Source: Armatimonadota bacterium (GTDB lineage Bacteria; Armatimonadota; Zipacnadia; Zipacnadales; UBA11051). From it: a stretch of DNA of 7,317 nt. Below the pieces are notes generated by a model. It saw only the letters and a list, made by a program, of their open reading frames with translations, was not told the origin of the DNA and did no database searches. Below, piece by piece: positions 5,571 to 7,317 of this stretch (position 1 is the first letter of the stretch; each line of letters begins with the position of its first letter). The DNA is taken from NCBI GenBank assembly GCA_003542955.1, contig DPJP01000177.1, forward strand, positions 380 through 7,696. The letters run 5' to 3'. Made by a program: the position numbers and the translations under genes.

Positions 5571-5828
5571 TCAGGCATCCAGATGCCCTCCCGACACCAC
5601 CCGCATGCAGTGCAGACCCCATCCGTGGTCTTCTGTCCAGTAGCCGCGAGTGGTCAGCGCACGAAAGTCCAGCACGCTGCCGAACGCCTCCGTGATGCCG
5701 AACGACACGCCCTCCCCGGGCATGTGGCCGGCGGGCCCATCTGTCGCCACCGTCTGGTGCAGCGGCTCGCGCGTGGCACGCAGCATGCGCCGGATCATCA
5801 TCGGCCCGCGTGGGATGTCGCTTCTCAT
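5571..5828 (-). CDS. 85-residue hypothetical protein coupled to the tail gene
   Basis: ATG at 5828 overlaps the TGA of the upstream tail gene as ATGA, and GGAGG (5840-5836) lies seven bases before it inside that gene. The frame stays open further upstream, but there it runs over the tail gene in a shadow frame. The product has 85 residues. The N-terminus is basic (MIRRMLRATREPLHQ). A Gly-rich middle follows (GPAGHMPGEGVSFGITEAFG), and the end is Trp/His/aromatic-rich (RGYWTEDHGWGLHCMRVVSG). No membrane segment or known motif is seen. Tight coupling to a tail gene suggests a small virion or tail-assembly component. Confidence 0.7.
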   Translation of the reverse strand: MRSDIPRGPMMIRRMLRATREPLHQTVATDGPAGHMPGEGVSFGITEAFGSVLDFRALTTRGYWTEDHGWGLHCMRVVSGGHLDA

Positions 5829-7317
5829 GCGTCCGCCTCCAGTATCATCACTGCCTCGAAGACCTGCTCGAAGTCGTTGCCGTCCGCCGAGCAGCGCCAG
5901 TCCTTTTTCACAATCCGGAAGATGCTGCCCGCCGGCACGCCGATGCCGTCGGCCTGCACCTTGATGAAGGCCCCGGGCATCAGGTCCGGCCTGCTCGCGT
6001 TGGACAAGAACAGCATCCGCCGCAGCGTCTGCCGCCGCTCCCACAGATGTCTCGCGATCAGCTCCGGGTGGTCGGCATCCGGCAGCACTTCGACATGCCA
6101 CCAGTCGTCGCCGATGTAGGCGCTGTCGGTGGGGTCGAGCACACTCGCGGAGTCCCACAGCCAGCTGGCCCGCGCGCTCCAGGTCGAGCCGGTCAGCACA
6201 AAGACGATGTTGACGAACTCATCGAGGCTCCCGGCCGCCTGCAGCGAGTAGACGAAGTCATCCTCTGCGGTCGCGTCGTCATCGAGCGTCCAGACCTCGG
6301 CTCCCGGTTCGTAGACCACCGGCTGCCGCAGGAAGTAGACCCCCTCCTCGTTGACGCCCCACTCGAGCGCGCGCACGCGGCAGATGGTATCGAGCGCCTC
6401 GATGACGCCGATGTCGGGAGTGAACTTCAGCACCGGCTCGGCGGATGTGGCGCTCAGCGGGAGGTGATAGTAGGCGCCCAGCCGCGCTGCGAGGTCGGCC
6501 TGCGTACTCATCAGCGCATCCGGGATGCCGCTGCAGTTGAGGATGTACCGGAACGCCTCATCAACCGGCCATCCGGCGAAGCTGGGCTTGAGCAGCATGC
6601 GCTTGTGCACCAGGCGCGTGTCGATGCCGTCGGCCGCCTCGATCTCGGCGCGCACCTGGCCGGGTGAGCGGATGTCGTACTCCGCCGGCGCGAGGTAGCC
6701 GGTGAACTGCCTGTGCATGATGGCGATGCCGGCATCGTCCTCGAGACCCACGGCGGCGGAGACCTTCCCATTGGGCTTCAGCTCGACCAGCTCACTGCCG
6801 GTCTTCGCCTCGATGCTCGCGCGCATGGTCGCGCCGCGTCGGCGGTCGGTGAGCGTGCCGGAGGCCTCCCGCACGCGGAGGGCGTCATTGGCCTGGCTGT
6901 GGACGGGCGCGGATTCGCCGCTGCCGATCTGCGCGGGTCGGAACTCCTGGATTGTGTAGAGCACCGGCCGCGCCACGCCGCTCGAGCCGAAGCGCACCCG
7001 CGGCTTCGCCACTGTGTCGTGCGAGGCGGGATGGGCGCTCACGCTCAGCGAGGTGCCCGGCGGCTGCGAGGCAATCCAGCGGTAGTACGGAGTCTGTGTG
7101 AACGCGCCCGGCGGGCCGAACCAGTCGGCGGCATCGAGCACGGCCTCATCCGGGTAGACCAGGGGCAGCAGCGAGAAGGCCGCCGTATGGCCCATGACGA
7201 GGACCTCGACGGGCCCGGGCGCCATGTGGAAGTCCACCTGCGTGCGACCGCGGTATAGCCACTTGCCGCGATAGCTCCATGTGCGGCTGGCGCTCGAGAA
7301 GTTGATCAGCAGCGCGC
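5825..7317 (-). CDS. Phage tail / baseplate-hub-like protein (5' truncated)
   Basis: The frame is open to the right edge with convincing coding sequence upstream of the first possible start (LLINFSSASRTWSYRGKWLY before the GTG at 7237), so the gene begins outside the window. About 496 residues are visible. Features reminiscent of hub proteins (gpD, gp27 and VgrG-like folds) are: RASIEAKTGSELVELKPNGK (about 165-184); an FTGYL strand near 204-208; an EIEAADGIDTRL strand (about 224-235); a helical segment with WPVDEAFRYILNCSGIPD (about 249-266); and a C-terminal LMPGAFIKVQADGIGVPAGS then IFRIVKKDW (about 445-473), like the PGD.V.V...G..G.Y.I.. ending of such proteins. The assignment is from overall pattern with no diagnostic catalytic motif. 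The stop overlaps the next gene's start. Confidence 0.65.
   Translation of the reverse strand, partial: ALLINFSSASRTWSYRGKWLYRGRTQVDFHMAPGPVEVLVMGHTAAFSLLPLVYPDEAVLDAADWFGPPGAFTQTPYYRWIASQPPGTSLSVSAHPASHDTVAKPRVRFGSSGVARPVLYTIQEFRPAQIGSGESAPVHSQANDALRVREASGTLTDRRRGATMRASIEAKTGSELVELKPNGKVSAAVGLEDDAGIAIMHRQFTGYLAPAEYDIRSPGQVRAEIEAADGIDTRLVHKRMLLKPSFAGWPVDEAFRYILNCSGIPDALMSTQADLAARLGAYYHLPLSATSAEPVLKFTPDIGVIEALDTICRVRALEWGVNEEGVYFLRQPVVYEPGAEVWTLDDDATAEDDFVYSLQAAGSLDEFVNIVFVLTGSTWSARASWLWDSASVLDPTDSAYIGDDWWHVEVLPDADHPELIARHLWERRQTLRRMLFLSNASRPDLMPGAFIKVQADGIGVPAGSIFRIVKKDWRCSADGNDFEQVFEAVMILEADA
5836..5840 (-). promoter_or_regulatory. Shine-Dalgarno GGAGG inside the tail gene, serving the 85-residue gene
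   Basis: Read on the minus strand, GGAGG lies seven bases before the ATG at 5828 and inside the last codons of the tail gene. It selects this ATG over the longer upstream open frame. Confidence 0.6.

Noticed and set aside
5829..6158. Upstream extension of the 85-residue gene
   Set aside because: It lies inside the tail gene in another frame and reads as Arg/Gly/Ala-rich noise. The ATGA junction and GGAGG support the ATG at 5828.
5810..6667. Long plus-strand open frame antisense to the tail gene
   Set aside because: It is Arg/Pro/His-rich, has no ribosome site, and mirrors a minus-strand gene with better composition and coupled neighbours.
1..7317. tRNA genes, CRISPR arrays, insertion-sequence ends, att sites
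   Set aside because: Reading both strands I found no cloverleaf with a T-loop consensus, no regularly spaced repeats, no transposase and no long terminal repeats.

Overview
The window looks like part of a tailed phage or prophage genome, probably from an uncultured or poorly sampled high-G+C bacterium. This rests on a tail or baseplate-hub-like gene at the right edge, a tail-appendage-like gene in the middle, tight overlapping starts and stops, and small accessory cassettes between the structural genes. By eye the DNA is clearly G+C-rich. No ribosomal, tRNA, integrase or housekeeping gene gives a host taxon, so lysogen versus free phage cannot be decided here.

Nearly all coding is on the minus strand and reads from right to left. 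(1) 7317-5571: a 5'-truncated tail/baseplate-hub-like protein, coupled by an ATGA overlap to an 85-residue protein of unknown function. (2) 5563-3926: a self-contained two-gene module. It has a candidate extended -10 promoter overlapped by a perfect 19-bp palindrome, then a fused XRE helix-turn-helix/ImmA-IrrE metallopeptidase protein, then a PIN-domain nuclease overlapping it by 22 bases. It resembles a type II toxin-antitoxin or repressor-protease cassette carried as a phage moron. (3) 3925-3687: a G+C-rich non-coding gap. (4) 3686-1777: a tail-appendage-like protein followed by a GT-B (GT4-like) glycosyltransferase. (5) 1776-1531: a non-coding leader with short palindromes. (6) 1530-347: a 63-residue acidic helical protein, tightly coupled to an SDH/SppA-like (Clp-crotonase fold) serine protease.

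The far left (about 1-346) appears to be transcribed on the plus strand, converging on the protease gene. It holds the last codons of a gene entering from the left, a 58-residue protein with a CxxC...C motif behind a near-perfect Shine-Dalgarno sequence, and possibly a third small ORF.

The most interesting content is accessory: the palindrome-controlled XRE-ImmA/PIN module and the small-protein/SDH-protease pair. Each is a compact two-gene unit beside tail genes, as expected of phage-borne defence, superinfection-exclusion or stability cassettes. That function is inferred from domains and context only.
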